A stretch of 64,000 bases of DNA from Phyto melanocephala (Eukaryota; Arthropoda; Insecta; Diptera; Rhinophoridae): positions 158,402,845 to 158,466,844 of the forward strand of contig OW799233.1 of the NCBI GenBank assembly GCA_941918925.1, read 5' to 3'. Below the pieces are notes generated by a model. That model had not been told where the DNA came from. It made no database searches and saw only the letters and a list, made by a program, of their open reading frames with translations. Below, piece by piece: positions 39,401-48,470 of this stretch (positions within the stretch are counted from its first letter, which is position 1; the number at the start of each line of letters is the position of its first letter). The position numbers were made by a program, and so were the translations under genes.

Positions 39401-42400
39401 ATTCTAACACGGCGATGTCATTGGAGGCAAGAACTTACCACGCTCGCTTACAAATAGGGACTCGTACGTATAAGTACTTATTACGATTGCCTATAAAAAA
39501 GGTACTAAAATAAGCACTTACTTTTATAGGAATATAGAAGTACTTGATTTTAATAACCTAAATAGCCAATTATTGTTATGGACTTACAGAAGTCGCTCGG
39601 TGCTTTAAGGTCGAAAATTCGGTTAGATTATTCTGCAATACGTTTATTTGAAATTTAACAATCAGTGAAAATCTATAAGTTACCACTTTTTTAATGAAAT
39701 GCTTAGCCGCTATTGTCAAAATAATTATTACTTATACCCTAAGCGTGTTAAACTAAATGAGAATTATTAAAGTTACGTATTTTAATAGCTTCTAGCAAAT
39801 TTCGCAATTAGAAATTGTATTGTGCGTGTATCTAAGCAAATGTCTAAAAATAAGTACTTACATTAAAAATCAAGTTGTTACTAAAATACTTCTTAGTAAG
39901 ACAGATTATATGTAATAATCATTGAAAAATATGTTGTTTAGTAAGAGCAAGTCATTACCTAATTTTTGCTGGCCATTAGCCTTTTTAGAACTCTTTCTTG
40001 GATCCTAATATAGTTCTTAATTTTCAGGCAGAAACATATTTTTCTTAATTAGTATTACTTAGTATTAGTTTTTATTGTATTAAACTACTCCTAGTTATTA
40101 TATTCAATATTCAGCTAGCTGAATAAGATTCTGAATGAGATTAGAAATATATTTTTGACTTTGTAATATTATCCTTGCTGAATGTGAACGCTAATATAAT
40201 TCTAAACTATATCAAGGTAGTTGATAGTAGCAGGTTTTCTATTTGACTTACTTCTTATATGCAAATAGTTCAATATCAAGTTAGATAAAAATTAAACAAG
40301 ATGTTTTTGTACTTGAATATTTGAAACGCTTCTGCCATAACAATTATAATCCGAAGGTAATTAAAAAAGCTATATTCAGCTAGATTATTATAGTTTTAAA
40401 TTTAAATTGAAGAATTTTAATATTTATTTTTAATGAAATGTGTAACATATTTCATATTCAGCTAGCTGAATTAATTATTTTAGTAAAATTTAAGCAATTT
40501 GCTTGAAAGTTGAAAAATAAAATTTCAAATATATTCATACTCAATAGTAGGCGAAGATATTTTTATATCCACCCCAAAATAAATGGTGTGGTGATATATT
40601 AATTTTGTCATTGCGTTTGTAACAAATATTCATTTTATACGACATAAGGTATATATTTTCTGAGTCCTGATTTTATTTTAGGTTAAAATAGCTATGTCCG
40701 CCCGTCTGTCCGTCTGTTAAAAGCATGATAGAGCTCGAATCAAAAAAGCTAGGGAGATGAAATTTTGCCAGAATATTTTTATTGTTTGAATTTAAAAATA
40801 GTTATAGCTTTTAATGCAAGAGTAGGTTATTAAAAATGTCTTTTAAACATGGAATAAAATGTGATTGCGACTAAACGCAATGACCTACACTAATAAAATC
40901 TATATATATGAAAATAAGTTGCATTGTGTTAGTAATTGATTTTGTCTGGAATGCGTGAACCGATTTTTCTGCAAAGTTCATATGAAAGGAGACGTCAATA
41001 CGAAGGTTTTTATGTTTAAACGGTCTCTGTATGTGTATTGGTTCATGAGTTAAAGCCATTTTAGTGAACACTGCATTCATTCCAAAATATTTAAAAATAT
41101 TTGAGTTAATAATTTAAAAAACTGAAATACAATTCGTTCTTAAATTCATTACAATTCGATTTTAGTCAAACCATTAACTAAATTTATGCACAACAAAGTG
41201 TGCAGGTGGTTCGCTAGTATAATATAAAAATAATAGTGTATTTATTGAGTAAAAAATATGTTTTCCCGAAAACTGCTCAAATTTGTATTTAACGAATTTG
41301 AATTTATAGATGAAAATGTATAAAAATTTACTTTGTACAGTGTCTTTTTTAGTATATTTAAAATTTCAAACGTCATAATACCGACAAAATTAAATGTATG
41401 ATCCTAACATTCGAAAATATAGCTTCTTTGTCAATATGAATGGAACAGCGGAAAATAAAGGTGACATGCCCACCTAAACGCCCGCCTTTCATACAACGCT
41501 TTAACTTTAATTCATATAATTTCTATATGGGCAGAGATTTTGCCAGAATAATGGACGCTATAGTGCAACATATAATTGCAATTCATTATTAGAAATTACT
41601 TTGACACGCCTACTTTAATGTCCGATTCTCACATAATCTACAACTATTAAAAAAGTAAAAGCTCATACAAGTAAAATAATTAGATATATTATGCTGAAAT
41701 TTCGCAAAGGTAGCTTTCTGGTTAATGTTAGTATGTCAGAAAGTAAAGATGACAAGCAAACCTAATTGATTACAGTTTTTTTAAATTCATATAATCTCTA
41801 TATAGTAATATATTTTGGTAGAATAAAGGACTCACTATTTATAAATATCTAAGTTGAATTCATTTGCAGAAACTGCGATGACAAGCCATTAAAATAGGCT
41901 CTAGATATGGCACAATCTACTATTATTAAATCGTAAAAGCTTAAAGTCCGCCAAAAATAGATATATAAAGCTAAAACTTTGTCAGTTTGGCTAAAAAAGT
42001 AATATGACATACCCACTTTATCGACCTTCTTCCGTATAAGGCTTTTGCTTAGATTCAAGTGCCATACCTACATAGTATTAATATTACTTTTTAACTTCCT
42101 CTAGATATTGAGTTGTAGACTCCAGTTTCCATAGAGATAAAACATTAGTAGAAATATCTAAGGTTACATTTTGAGACTAAATATTAAAAAATAATTTAAT
42201 GGCAAATCGAACTTAAACAAAGGAATTCAAAAATATTTTAGAATAAAGAGATTATTTTTTATGGAGTTGTTAACAAGACAATTAATTTTGTGGGACAAAA
42301 GTCACACAAAGTTGGTGGTGGGTATCTAAAATTCGTCACAGCCGAACAGAGTACTCTTACATGTTTCTTTTGTATTCTCTTAGTTAAAAATAAGAAGAAA

Positions 42401-43664
42401 CAAATTTTTTCGGTTATTTTTTTAACGTTTTATACCTACATTTATGTATTTCATATTATAAACGTAAACGCTTTAAATTTTTGTACTTAAGCCAACAATA
42501 TCCTATTTCCCTTATCATAATTCTGTATTAACTAAATACAAAGGCGCTTAACTATTTCCCTAATCACAATTAAAAACAATTTAACTACCTGATCGATTAC
42601 TGCCGGTAAGATTTTGTGTATGTATATTTGAACTAAACTGGTCTTCCAATTTCATACATAAATATTTAAAATCTCATTTTTATTCTTTAACAAATCCGAG
42701 CCTTAAGAGCTTTGTATTAAAAAGAATCTTAAATTGTTGACTAATGCAAGAACATAACAAAAACCAACGAACGTAAACAATTTTTATTCAAGAAGAAGCA
42801 TCCTAACAAAATTCTGTAAGGGCAACGAAAGTACACTCAAATGTTTATCGCACATACATACATATTCAAACACGTTTAGATAACAAAGGAATAGGCTAAG
42901 CAACTAACAAAAAAATGAAAAAAAAAAGGAAAACATGTAAACAAATCGTATAAAAGAGATACATTAAGAGTAAGAATAGAAATGCTAAAGAAAATAAAAC
43001 AAAAACACCTACTGCTTTTCAGGTAAGGCATCGGTTTACGTATTGTTGCTGTTCTCAGACGTGTTGTGCCATAAATTCCCTGACCAATACTTTTATTTAA
43101 TTCCTCATAAACGTTATTTTGACGATCTTTACTTTGGACATAAAAAGCATTGTCTACATCATCTTGAGACTTTTTAGGTGAAGGATGCTTGTGTTGCTGC
43201 TGTTGGTTTTGCTCCTGTTGCAATTCGCTTAAATACTTGCGGCAATAGGTTTCTGGTATTTGTAACAGTTTGCAAGCCTTACGCGGTACATCCCCTTGTG
43301 GCATAGCTGACATTATGTCCTCAATTTTTTCATAGTTTCCCTTACAGGCGAGATAATTGTCCATATTTAATGAAGTTTTCTTTAATAATGTTTCGTTCGT
43401 TTTACACGTAACTTGTATATTTTTAATTTCTAATTCCCTCTCTTCGTCGCTGGAAAATTTTGCATAGTTTTTGCTGGATTTATGCAAAGGCGTATTAAAT
43501 TTAAAAGGTGATGTTGTGATATTGGCCTGATTAAGTTTTCCTTTGAGCATGCGAAATGAGGCACGCATAGAGCGTGAACGCCGTAAACTTGTTATACCGA
43601 CCGTACGCGGATCTCTACTGACTAGTTTTGCATACGAACAACGATTAGCTTTACGACGTTCCAT
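19423..43664 (-). CDS. wake: Wide awake / ANKFN1 orthologue, ten coding exons
   Basis: Join on the - strand: 43664-43013, 35640-34669, 29235-29157, 29049-28946, 28784-28647, 23843-23619, 22577-22371, 22293-22083, 22008-21876, 21819-19423. The sum is 5118 bases, 1705 codons plus stop, with every junction GT-AG and in phase. Domains: low-complexity N-terminus 1-541, ankyrin repeats ~542-602, fibronectin type III ~689-792, conserved family core ~793-1190, Ser/Thr-rich region, and Ras-association domain ~1591-1690. In Drosophila, Wide awake is a clock-output protein that promotes sleep onset by acting on the GABA-A receptor Rdl in clock neurons; ANKFN1 is the vertebrate relative. The ankyrin-to-RA part is very secure. 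That the two N-terminal exons join as given rests on strand, phase and splice sites. Further 5' exons may lie upstream. Confidence 0.9.
21876..22293 (-). CDS. wake: wake, exons 8-9 (conserved linker)
   Basis: Exons 22293-22083 and 22008-21876 encode SWRDLNNREDRYLGRQRMLDN...KKKTTIKQLFSVASKFQKNLRR and GIYLASIVYCEDKVLVTSEDFLPVIEIDES...HWLMK. This is strongly conserved family sequence of unknown fold. Both junctions keep frame into VACTWDDVKSL of the last exon. Confidence 0.93.
22371..23843 (-). CDS. wake: wake, exons 6-7 (fibronectin type III)
   Basis: Exons 23843-23619 and 22577-22371. They read WERRVKGLRRLLLGWDQARPPDGP followed by a fibronectin III domain with the typical WSTRADFSN...EW and YFLRAACGNVKGWGP motifs (the C', E and F strand signature R-A-x-N-x-x-G-x-G). 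The intron between them carries the palindromic element at 22653-22772. Confidence 0.93.
22653..22772. mobile_element. 120-bp palindromic MITE in a wake intron
   Basis: Ends TGTGTTCTGTATTCCGAGTG and CACTCGGAATGCAGAACACA are inverted repeats. Each arm also contains its own smaller palindrome (TTCCGAGTGAAAT...ATCACTCGGAA), so the transcript could fold as a cruciform. It lies 75 bp upstream of the acceptor of the exon at 22577. No open frame. Confidence 0.65.
24007..24886 (+). pseudogene. Tc1/mariner-type transposon relic with TIRs
   Basis: Terminal repeats AGGGTGTCTCAGTAAGAATGCA and TGCATTCTTACTTAGACACCCT face each other. The + strand in between carries broken transposase: an N-terminal open stretch (NIAVIRKSVAKTPKISSRLSS), then in shifted frames FFDETHLFPN, MNLDDMWCKLNGAPCRTAHE, RNSDDIGSPRSC and LWGLVKSPAYA. 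These match the DE and D blocks of the insect family with 'MDLDDMW..QDGA.CHTA'. Several frameshifts and deletions make it dead. It is antisense within a wake intron. Confidence 0.75.
26118..26826. mobile_element. pogo/Tigger-like transposon relic (709 bp)
   Basis: Ends CAGTAGACTTGCGGTAAC and GTTACCGCGAGTCTACTG are inverted repeats flanked by TA on both sides (26116-26117 and 26827-26828), as in pogo/Tigger elements. A + strand fragment (about 26331-26513) reads VIEKAKNPRSFRNFESPVDYSYSKWMTAAIFENWF, matching the jerky/Tigger transposase DDE region. Internal deletion; in a wake intron. Confidence 0.75.
26860..27060. repeat. Unclassified repeat fragment
   Basis: Contains two diverged copies of 'AACTACTAGACCGATTTTGA' about 140 bp apart. 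The wording resembles the 'accgatttt' segments of the Helitron-like repeats elsewhere in the window. The family is uncertain. Confidence 0.3.
28647..29235 (-). CDS. wake: wake, exons 3-5 (ankyrin repeats)
   Basis: Three exons (29235-29157, 29049-28946, 28784-28647) code for ALFSAVEHGHLDKARTILES, then NSDGLSALDVAVLSNNRSMT...LLQRGALEGSQ, then FSVDSIGTKLNGLLKDAELR. The first two form the compact ankyrin repeat pair of the family. The third begins the linker before the FN3 domain. The splice sites are consensus: donors GTGAGT, GTAAG and GTAAGT. Confidence 0.92.
29329..29460. mobile_element. MITE in a wake intron
   Basis: Left end CCTTAGTGTCGTATTGTCATAA and right end TTATGACAATACAACACTAAGG are inverted repeats of about 23 bp with one mismatch. 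A related right end occurs near 22940 (ATTACGACAATACGATACTTAGG). The element sits about 95 bp upstream of the ankyrin exon acceptor. Confidence 0.6.
29610..30504 (-). mobile_element. Helitron-like non-autonomous element with six tandem units, copy 1
   Basis: Read on the - strand: starts TCTATATATATAAAAGTGAAAC after an A (30505) and ends GGGTTTGGCTAG before a T (29609), as in Helitrons (5' TC, 3' CTRR, A|T target, no duplication). Inside, a unit of about 121 bp with GGGCGTGGC and 'CAATATGTGTGCAAAGTTTCAG' occurs six times (motif starts near 29714, 29833, 29955, 30077, 30198, 30320), followed by an (AC)n tract. No coding capacity. In a wake intron. Confidence 0.65.
30431..30480. repeat. (AC)n microsatellite
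   Basis: About 25 uninterrupted AC units inside the Helitron-like element. The second copy has a shorter tract at 50171-50199, so the repeat is part of the element and has changed length after transposition. Confidence 0.9.
31318..32274. mobile_element. TA-flanked TIR element, copy A (957 bp)
   Basis: Ends CACAGAAAAAAATATTGC and AAATATTTATTTTTTTCTGTG-type inverted repeats, flanked by TA (31316-31317, 32275-32276), as in Tc1/mariner-type insertions. Copies B (56778-57430) and C (54656-56059) share both ends. The middle has a possible mini exon (ATG at 31566) ending at TTCTG|GTAAGTGC and a downstream TTGTAG acceptor near 31676, paralleled in copy B. No transposase recognised. Confidence 0.6.
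32465..32720 (+). pseudogene. LINE reverse transcriptase C-terminal relic
   Basis: The + strand reads NWLGHTLSKPYDKICHAALE, a stop, NPPDSQ, then in another frame KRRRPRNTWRRTILNETGKS. This matches the C-terminal tail common in non-LTR retrotransposon ORFs (W-x-GH-x-LR...R-x-RP-x-x-TWRRT). At least one stop and one frameshift. In a wake intron, antisense. Confidence 0.6.
32847..33093. mobile_element. MITE with long TIRs, ~247 bp
   Basis: Left end ATCACCCTTCGTTGCAAAC and right end GTTTGCAATGAAGGGTGAT pair, and pairing continues with small gaps for about 60 bp (GATGCAAATGTTGCAGAT...TTGCAAG). The arms are rich in the motif TTGCA. No coding capacity. Confidence 0.65.
34669..35640 (-). CDS. wake: wake, second coding exon (low-complexity)
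   Basis: About 324 residues with Asn-, Gln-, His- and Ser-rich tracts (NNNNNYNSNNDNDDD, HQHQHQPKHHYQQRQQQQQ, SSSSSASSNNS), then a more conserved end, MSKKQLKLAQAQLDKLTQCN. The acceptor is CAAAAG|AT at 35641/35640 and the donor CATG|GTAATA at 34669/34668. It joins exactly in phase to the ankyrin exon, giving ...CNLHLHALFSAVEHGHLDKA. Upstream of 35640 the frame stays open by chance through a hydrophobic stretch that is probably intronic. Confidence 0.75.
36496..37420 (+). pseudogene. mariner (DD34D-type) relic
   Basis: Begins TTACGAGGGTCGCCTTTTAT, typical of a mariner end. The + strand shows pieces of transposase in shifting frames: DEFHEGH, MILQDRHVTYLEIKTTLNTS with RRSILHELLQ (helix-turn-helix region), THNEPGSQKQSTLWV (the YDPETK..S.W region), and QNCFDLY, a stop, ECFEKQ (C-terminus). 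Large internal deletions and stops. A 129-bp MITE is inserted at 36786. In wake intron 1, antisense. Confidence 0.7.
36786..36914. mobile_element. 129-bp Harbinger-like MITE, copy 2
   Basis: Same length and same ends as the copy at 9779: TGTCCGAATTACGGCATTCG against GGGCCGAATTACGGCATACG on the reverse strand, flanked by direct CAG (36783-36785, 36915-36917). It is inserted in the mariner relic. The left flank AAAAGACCAG matches half of the target preference I recall for zebrafish Harbinger3. Confidence 0.75.
37459..37548. mobile_element. Short MITE with GTCTTATTCAT ends, copy 2
   Basis: Left TGTCTTATTCATAAATATC and right AATAATTTTTATGAACAAGG are imperfect inverted repeats, matching the ends of the element at 14922-15002. 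Confidence 0.5.
38995..39972. mobile_element. TIR element with an internal 347-bp tandem duplication
   Basis: Ends CAGCAAAAACTCACATTAC and its counterpart ...CTAATTTTTGCTG form short inverted repeats. Inside, a unit containing 'CACGGCGATGTCATTGGAGG' starts at 39061 and again at 39408, and the similarity covers most of the 347-bp period. Each unit is dotted with AAGTACTTA palindromes. No open frame. Confidence 0.5.
40563..42366 (+). repeat. Large dispersed repeat related to the mini-me-like family
   Basis: Opens with CCACCCCAAAATAAATGGTG, carries a GTCCGCCCGTCTGTCCGTCTG tract and closes with 'GGGTATCTAAAATTCGTCACAG', 'ACAGAGTACTCTTACATG', the long-form relative of the mini-me-like 3' end. The middle has repeated 'gacatgcccacc / cataatttctatatgg' phrases and no coding frame. 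A Helitron-like element is inserted at 40899-41217. Confidence 0.45.
40899..41217 (+). mobile_element. Short Helitron-like element with 3' hairpin (319 bp)
   Basis: 5' end TCTATATATATGAAAATAAG after an A (40898); 3' end CTAG before a T (41218). A perfect stem TGCACA-ACAAAG-TGTGCA (about 41187-41204) lies nine bases before CTAG, the standard position of the Helitron terminal hairpin. The 5' end is shared with the tandem-unit elements at 29610 and 49345. No coding capacity. Confidence 0.7.
43013..43664 (-). CDS. wake: wake, first coding exon found
   Basis: Codes for MERRKANRCSYAKLVSRDPR..., about 217 residues rich in basic residues near the start (SLRRSRSMRASFRMLKGKLN) and ending in a Gln/His-rich run and an IRKPMPYLKS tail. 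The frame is open upstream to 43862, but that stretch is Lys/Ile-rich and looks like translated AT-rich DNA, so I start at 43664. The donor is taken as A|GTAGGT at 43013/43012; the nearby AG|GTGTTT would put the next exon out of phase. Confidence 0.65.
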
Positions 43665-44592
43665 TTTTGTAAGCAACACTTTTTTTAAAAAGGATTTAGT
43701 AGTTATTTTCAATATTGTATAAAAGTGATTTACTTTTTTAAGGTTTAATTTAATTTTGATTTCACATATTTTTGTTAAAACTTGTATACATTTTATCACT
43801 TCGATGTAATCACATTTTAAATCTTTTACATTATATTTTTTATATCTGTAACCACTTTTCAAATTTTCCTAACTACCGTCGACATACTGTATTTCGAAAC
43901 AAAACTAAACTGATTTTATTGTCAGATGTGATTACGTTTAGTTTTCAACCCCGTAATGAAGATTTTAATGTTAAAATGTTCTCATCGGTGATGGCACATG
44001 GAAAGTTTTAAATGCACAATTTAAAAGTACTTTTTTTGACTTACAATGTACAAAAATGTTGTTGTTTAAAATTAAAGATCTGAGTGAAAGATTCAGATAG
44101 ATTAAGAAGCTTATGTATGCTATTTGTTTTAATACCTTAGCAGCTCTGATCAAAAGGATTTCTATATATTGTACAAAATTTAAACATTTTAAAAAGGGTG
44201 GGTTTCAAATTTGTATTAAAATAGTGTTCATTTTCTGGTTTAAGTTACACAAAATAGTACAATCGTAGCATCTTTTCAATCACTTGCACATTGTATTTTC
44301 TGTGTTTGTGATCCTGATTTACCGGCAATTTTAAACAGCAACCGAGGAGAGAAAATCGTTTGTGTGTGTTTTACATTGAGTGCTCTTCTCTAGCACACAT
44401 ACACCAGAGAAGGAGAACATCCAAATAAGAAATGCATTTGGCATGAACGAAACAAATTGTGATGGAAATATTTGAAAAGTACTTTTTAGTTTAATTAAAA
44501 TTTAAACTCAGGTGTATTAATTTATCGGTTTGTCAGCTGTTTTTTTTCGCTTTTTTTAAACTTTAGCTAACCAAGTTAAAAACGATTTTTTG

Positions 44593-45230
44593 TATATCCT
44601 TCATACGAGAGTGTAAATGGGTATATATACGTCGGTCATTTAGGCGCTGAGACAAACTATTGTAATTGAATTATTTGTCAAAAAAATTTATATAAAAAAA
44701 AAAAAAAAATAAATTTCTACAATGTTCATTTCAGACAATATAAAGTATATATTCTGACTTCCTTAATAGAGAAATTCATTTGGATAAGTTCGCCTGTCCG
44801 TGTGTTTGTTGAAATCAACTTTGGAAAGCATGAACGTAAACTTTAGACTCTTATATAATAACAATTTATCAGATATGCTTTCAAGAATTTCGGTATTGAA
44901 AATCAGTTATGTGGGTATATTACGAGCTGAGATATGAGCGAAAGAATACGATTGACTCTTTGTTTTACCCAAATAAAGATAGATTTTGCAGCTGCTATGG
45001 AACTTCCTGGAACGTTTGTTACGTATATATAAAATATGCAGCTTTGGCCATATTTACAGAAAATCTTGTTTCAATGAGTGAGTTACTTGCCGAAAAAGAT
45101 ATCGGTACAAAAAATGTTGGAAAAAAGATATCACCTACAAGTTAAATTGATTGAGTTCCTGAATAAGTTTTGTTCACAGCTGCACCTTAAATTGTTTGAA
45201 GGGTATATAAGATTCGGTACAGTCGAATTT
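44593..45230 (+). repeat. Diverged mini-me-like repeat
   Basis: Begins TATATCCTTCATACGAGAGTG, contains 'CAATATAAAGTATATATTCTG', 'TTCGCCTGTCCGTGTG', 'TTGTTGAAATCAACTTTGG' and ends 'GGGTATATAAGATTCGGTAC'. Block order as in the other copies. Confidence 0.55.
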
Positions 45231-46782
45231 TTGATTCAAAATATTAATCAAGCAAAATGATTCAAAACATTAATGACTTGGTTAAAACCTCATGCTAAGT
45301 ATCTATGAGTAATTAAGTTATAAAAATACGTTTGAACAATTTTTAAAAATGTTCTGCAACAAAATGAAAAAAATTTTTTTTTTAAATTTATTTATTTTAT
45401 TTATTTTTTTCTGGAATGGGAAAAATTTAAAAATTTTTGTCTGAGTTCATTTTAGTCTAGTTACTCCAGTGGGTCTAAATAATTGTAAGAGCTCTTTAAT
45501 TACAATTTATGTTTTAGTTTTGAATAGTACTGAAACAAGATTTAGCTGCGTAATTTCTATCATCCCTAATTTATACACATCATCTACCCCTCTTTAAACT
45601 AACACATTAACGAGTATAAAATTGTGTATAAAATTAGTAAAAAAGGCCAGCTGTACATGAATGTGTTTGCTAGAGTGTGTGTGTTTGAGTTTAATAAAAG
45701 TGTTTTCAAACGAGTTTCAACAAAAAAAATATTTCCCCTTAGTACATTACTTAAAAAAAAAGCCTGTAAATACACTTTGATCGTTCCACGTCATACATAG
45801 TTGTAAATAGTCGCACTTGTAGTAGTTTATATTGTGCAGGACCAAGGCGAATTCATACAGGTGAAATTATCAGCCCAGCTGATTGTGAAACATTTTGTCA
45901 AAATTGGTTGAATTCGCTTTGATTTCATTTATTAATTCAGGGATAGGAAATGTGATTTTGGTTTCGGTATTAAACAATTAACTTGAGTGAACTTTTTTGA
46001 CAATAAATGTGCTTAATTTATGTATATTTTTTGCTATTGCGTCATTAATAATGTGTTTAAAAAATTTATATTCTGTTCTCAATCAAATTTTATTATATTT
46101 AATATGTAAAAACAACTTTTCCATCCCTGATATACGAATTGGCCTTGACATAAAACATCCCATGAAAAGTTGCTTTGTTGAATCAATTCGCCGTTGCATA
46201 TACCTTATGGATATGCCTTGTGCAGGACATTGTAAACTTGTTCTGAATACATTTTCAATTTTGTTTGTGGCAAAATAAAATCAAAATTACCTTAAATTAT
46301 TTTATGGGTAATTAGTTACATCATGTTTTTTACTAACATACAACAATAAATAATACTTGTCCTCATTGTTATAAACAAAGTCAGTTGTTTCTTTTTTATG
46401 ATAAATCAAGTACTGAAAGTACACATAAGCTAATTTATTTTTTTATTTTACAAACGATATTTGTAATAATACAATAAATAATGATGTTTTCAAATAAAGT
46501 TACAAGCTTTAAAAATATTAGCGATATTTTGTTTTTGATGTCCTGGCAAAATTTGATAGATTACTTTAAGGGGAAGATTAAAAAAGTTTAACAACACCGT
46601 CAAGAGCGGCGTTTATTGATTACATTTATGAAACTATTAATGCCGCCATATGTATAGTATAAGAAAAATTATGTTTCCATCTGTCTGGAGAGTGTTCTAT
46701 AACACTTGAATTCAAATTGTCGTATTTGTCACCTCTTATTAAGAGCTGTGGTTATTTATGGTCTTACACTTTTTATTCATTT

Positions 46783-47046
46783 CCCAGCAAGAAATGTTTG
46801 AAATGTAATCGAGCAGATAATTAAGTATTTTCAAAAAAAATGCTTCTCAACTGCATTACCAGCTCGATCATTTTTACAAAGCATGAGAATAAAGAAACAA
46901 ATTCTTTTTTATTTAATTTTGAAAGAAAATAATATTTAATTTGATTTCTATTTTAAGGCACTGGTAATGCCGGAGGGTAAATAAGCCACCATATATTCAT
47001 ACAATTTTTTTTCTAAATTTTTTTTAACATCAGAATTTTTGCTGGG
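46783..47046. mobile_element. Candidate MITE with CCCAGCAA ends
   Basis: Left CCCAGCAAGAAATG and right CAGAATTTTTGCTGGG are inverted repeats; the ends resemble those of the 38995-39972 element. About 264 bp, no coding capacity. Confidence 0.4.
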
Positions 47047-47750
47047 TTATAGAACCTTTCTTAATTTCAAAATTATTTTAAATGCTTATTTTATTTTTGT
47101 TAAAATATTTATACCAAATTTCAAACACTCATCTGTCAACAATGTGTGTACCATCATCTAATTACATAAATACTTGGAAACTTCAATTTCCACATAAATT
47201 TACAATGTTCTAGCGGATACGTGCCTTTGCTACACGCAACAGAAATGCTTTTATGGAGCATATGTATATAAATCTTTAATGTTTTATCTTTAGAGCTGTA
47301 CTATTACCAGCAAGTTGTAAGATCATTAACAGAGCGTCACTAAGAATGTCAGAAAAATACTGAAAATTTCTTATTGTTATTGTGTTAAGGTTTTAATTGT
47401 TGCTGTGTTATATGTATATGCGACGTTATTTAGTCCTTAACAAGGATGTTTAAATTACCTAAAACATACGTTCACACACATTCTAACACATTTAATAGGA
47501 TTATTTTGAAATAAAAGTGTTGCCATATATTATTTTAACCTACACCATTATAGCTGAGAAGGGTATTATATGTTTGTGCTTAGTTTTGTAACGCCGTGAA
47601 CAAAAATTTAAAATATAATAACAATTACAAGTCAAAAAATCAGAAGCAATTAACTAAATTACATAACTCTTATATTAATATTCATTCGAAATTGAACTTT
47701 ACATTTAAGTCTGACTTTCGTATATAAATAAAATTAAAAACGACACAAAT

Positions 47751-48287
47751 ATCTGTGGTTTATGTGAATAACAGCGTATGTAAATTTTTATCGATTTTGA
47801 GTTATTGATTGGAACATGCATTTAGTTCTATGGGTCTTAAATTAAGATATAAAAAAATCATGCAATTTTAATACTTTCTGAAATATTTTACAACAATAAC
47901 GTAGTTCGATGAGTTGACAATCATTTGCTTAAGCAGCTAATACAAGACATGCTTTTTACATCTGACTTATCAAATGTTAAATATTATCTAGCGGCAGAGA
48001 TTTTTGCCAAACACTGATATCTCACTGGCTTGTGAGAACAAAATAGAGCAAGCTCTAATTGAAATTTTGTCAGATGCTTTTGCACATGAGTTTAACAGAA
48101 GCAAAGTTTTAAAGGTAACTCACAACATATGCGTAAAAAATGTAAAAATTCATACCGTGTATTAGCAAGCGCTTGCCAGCTTCTCGATCTACGTTATTGT
48201 TGTAAATTGCACGATTTTTTTTATTTCAATTAATAATTCAAAATCAACAAAAATTTACATACGCTGTTACTCACGCAAGCCACAGAT
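47751..48287. repeat. Large inverted repeat with 60-bp arms
   Basis: Arm 47751-47811 (ATCTGTGGTTTATGTGAATA...) is the reverse complement of 48228-48287 at roughly 85-90% by eye, sharing for example AACAGCGTATGTAAATTTTT. It encloses the inner TIR element at 47938-48164. Confidence 0.6.
47938..48164. mobile_element. TIR element related to 62663-62980
   Basis: Ends TAATACAAGACATGCTTTTT and the reverse of AAAATTCATACCGTGTATTA are inverted repeats. An internal segment with 'AATTGAAATTTTGTCAGATG' is shared, in opposite orientation, with the element at 62663. Diverged and probably old. Confidence 0.5.
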
Positions 48288-48407
48288 ATAAGAGCTAGTT
48301 TGAAATTAAATTTTTTTCAGAAGGGGCAAACTCATTCTCTAAAAGTCATGTAAATAGAAATTAAATAAAAATTAGTTGAAAGTTTCAGGCATATTTTCCA
48401 TATACAG

Positions 48408-48470
48408 ACATACATACATACATACATACATACATACATACATACATACATACATACATACATACATACA
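48408..48470. repeat. (ACAT)n microsatellite
   Basis: About fifteen nearly perfect CATA/ACAT units. Short open frames across it on both strands are artefacts of the repeat. Confidence 0.9.

Noticed and set aside
43665..43862. Upstream extension of the first wake exon to an earlier ATG at 43862
   Set aside because: The extra 66 residues are Lys/Ile/Leu-rich like translated AT-rich DNA; the downstream MERRKANRCSYAK start begins the coding-like composition.
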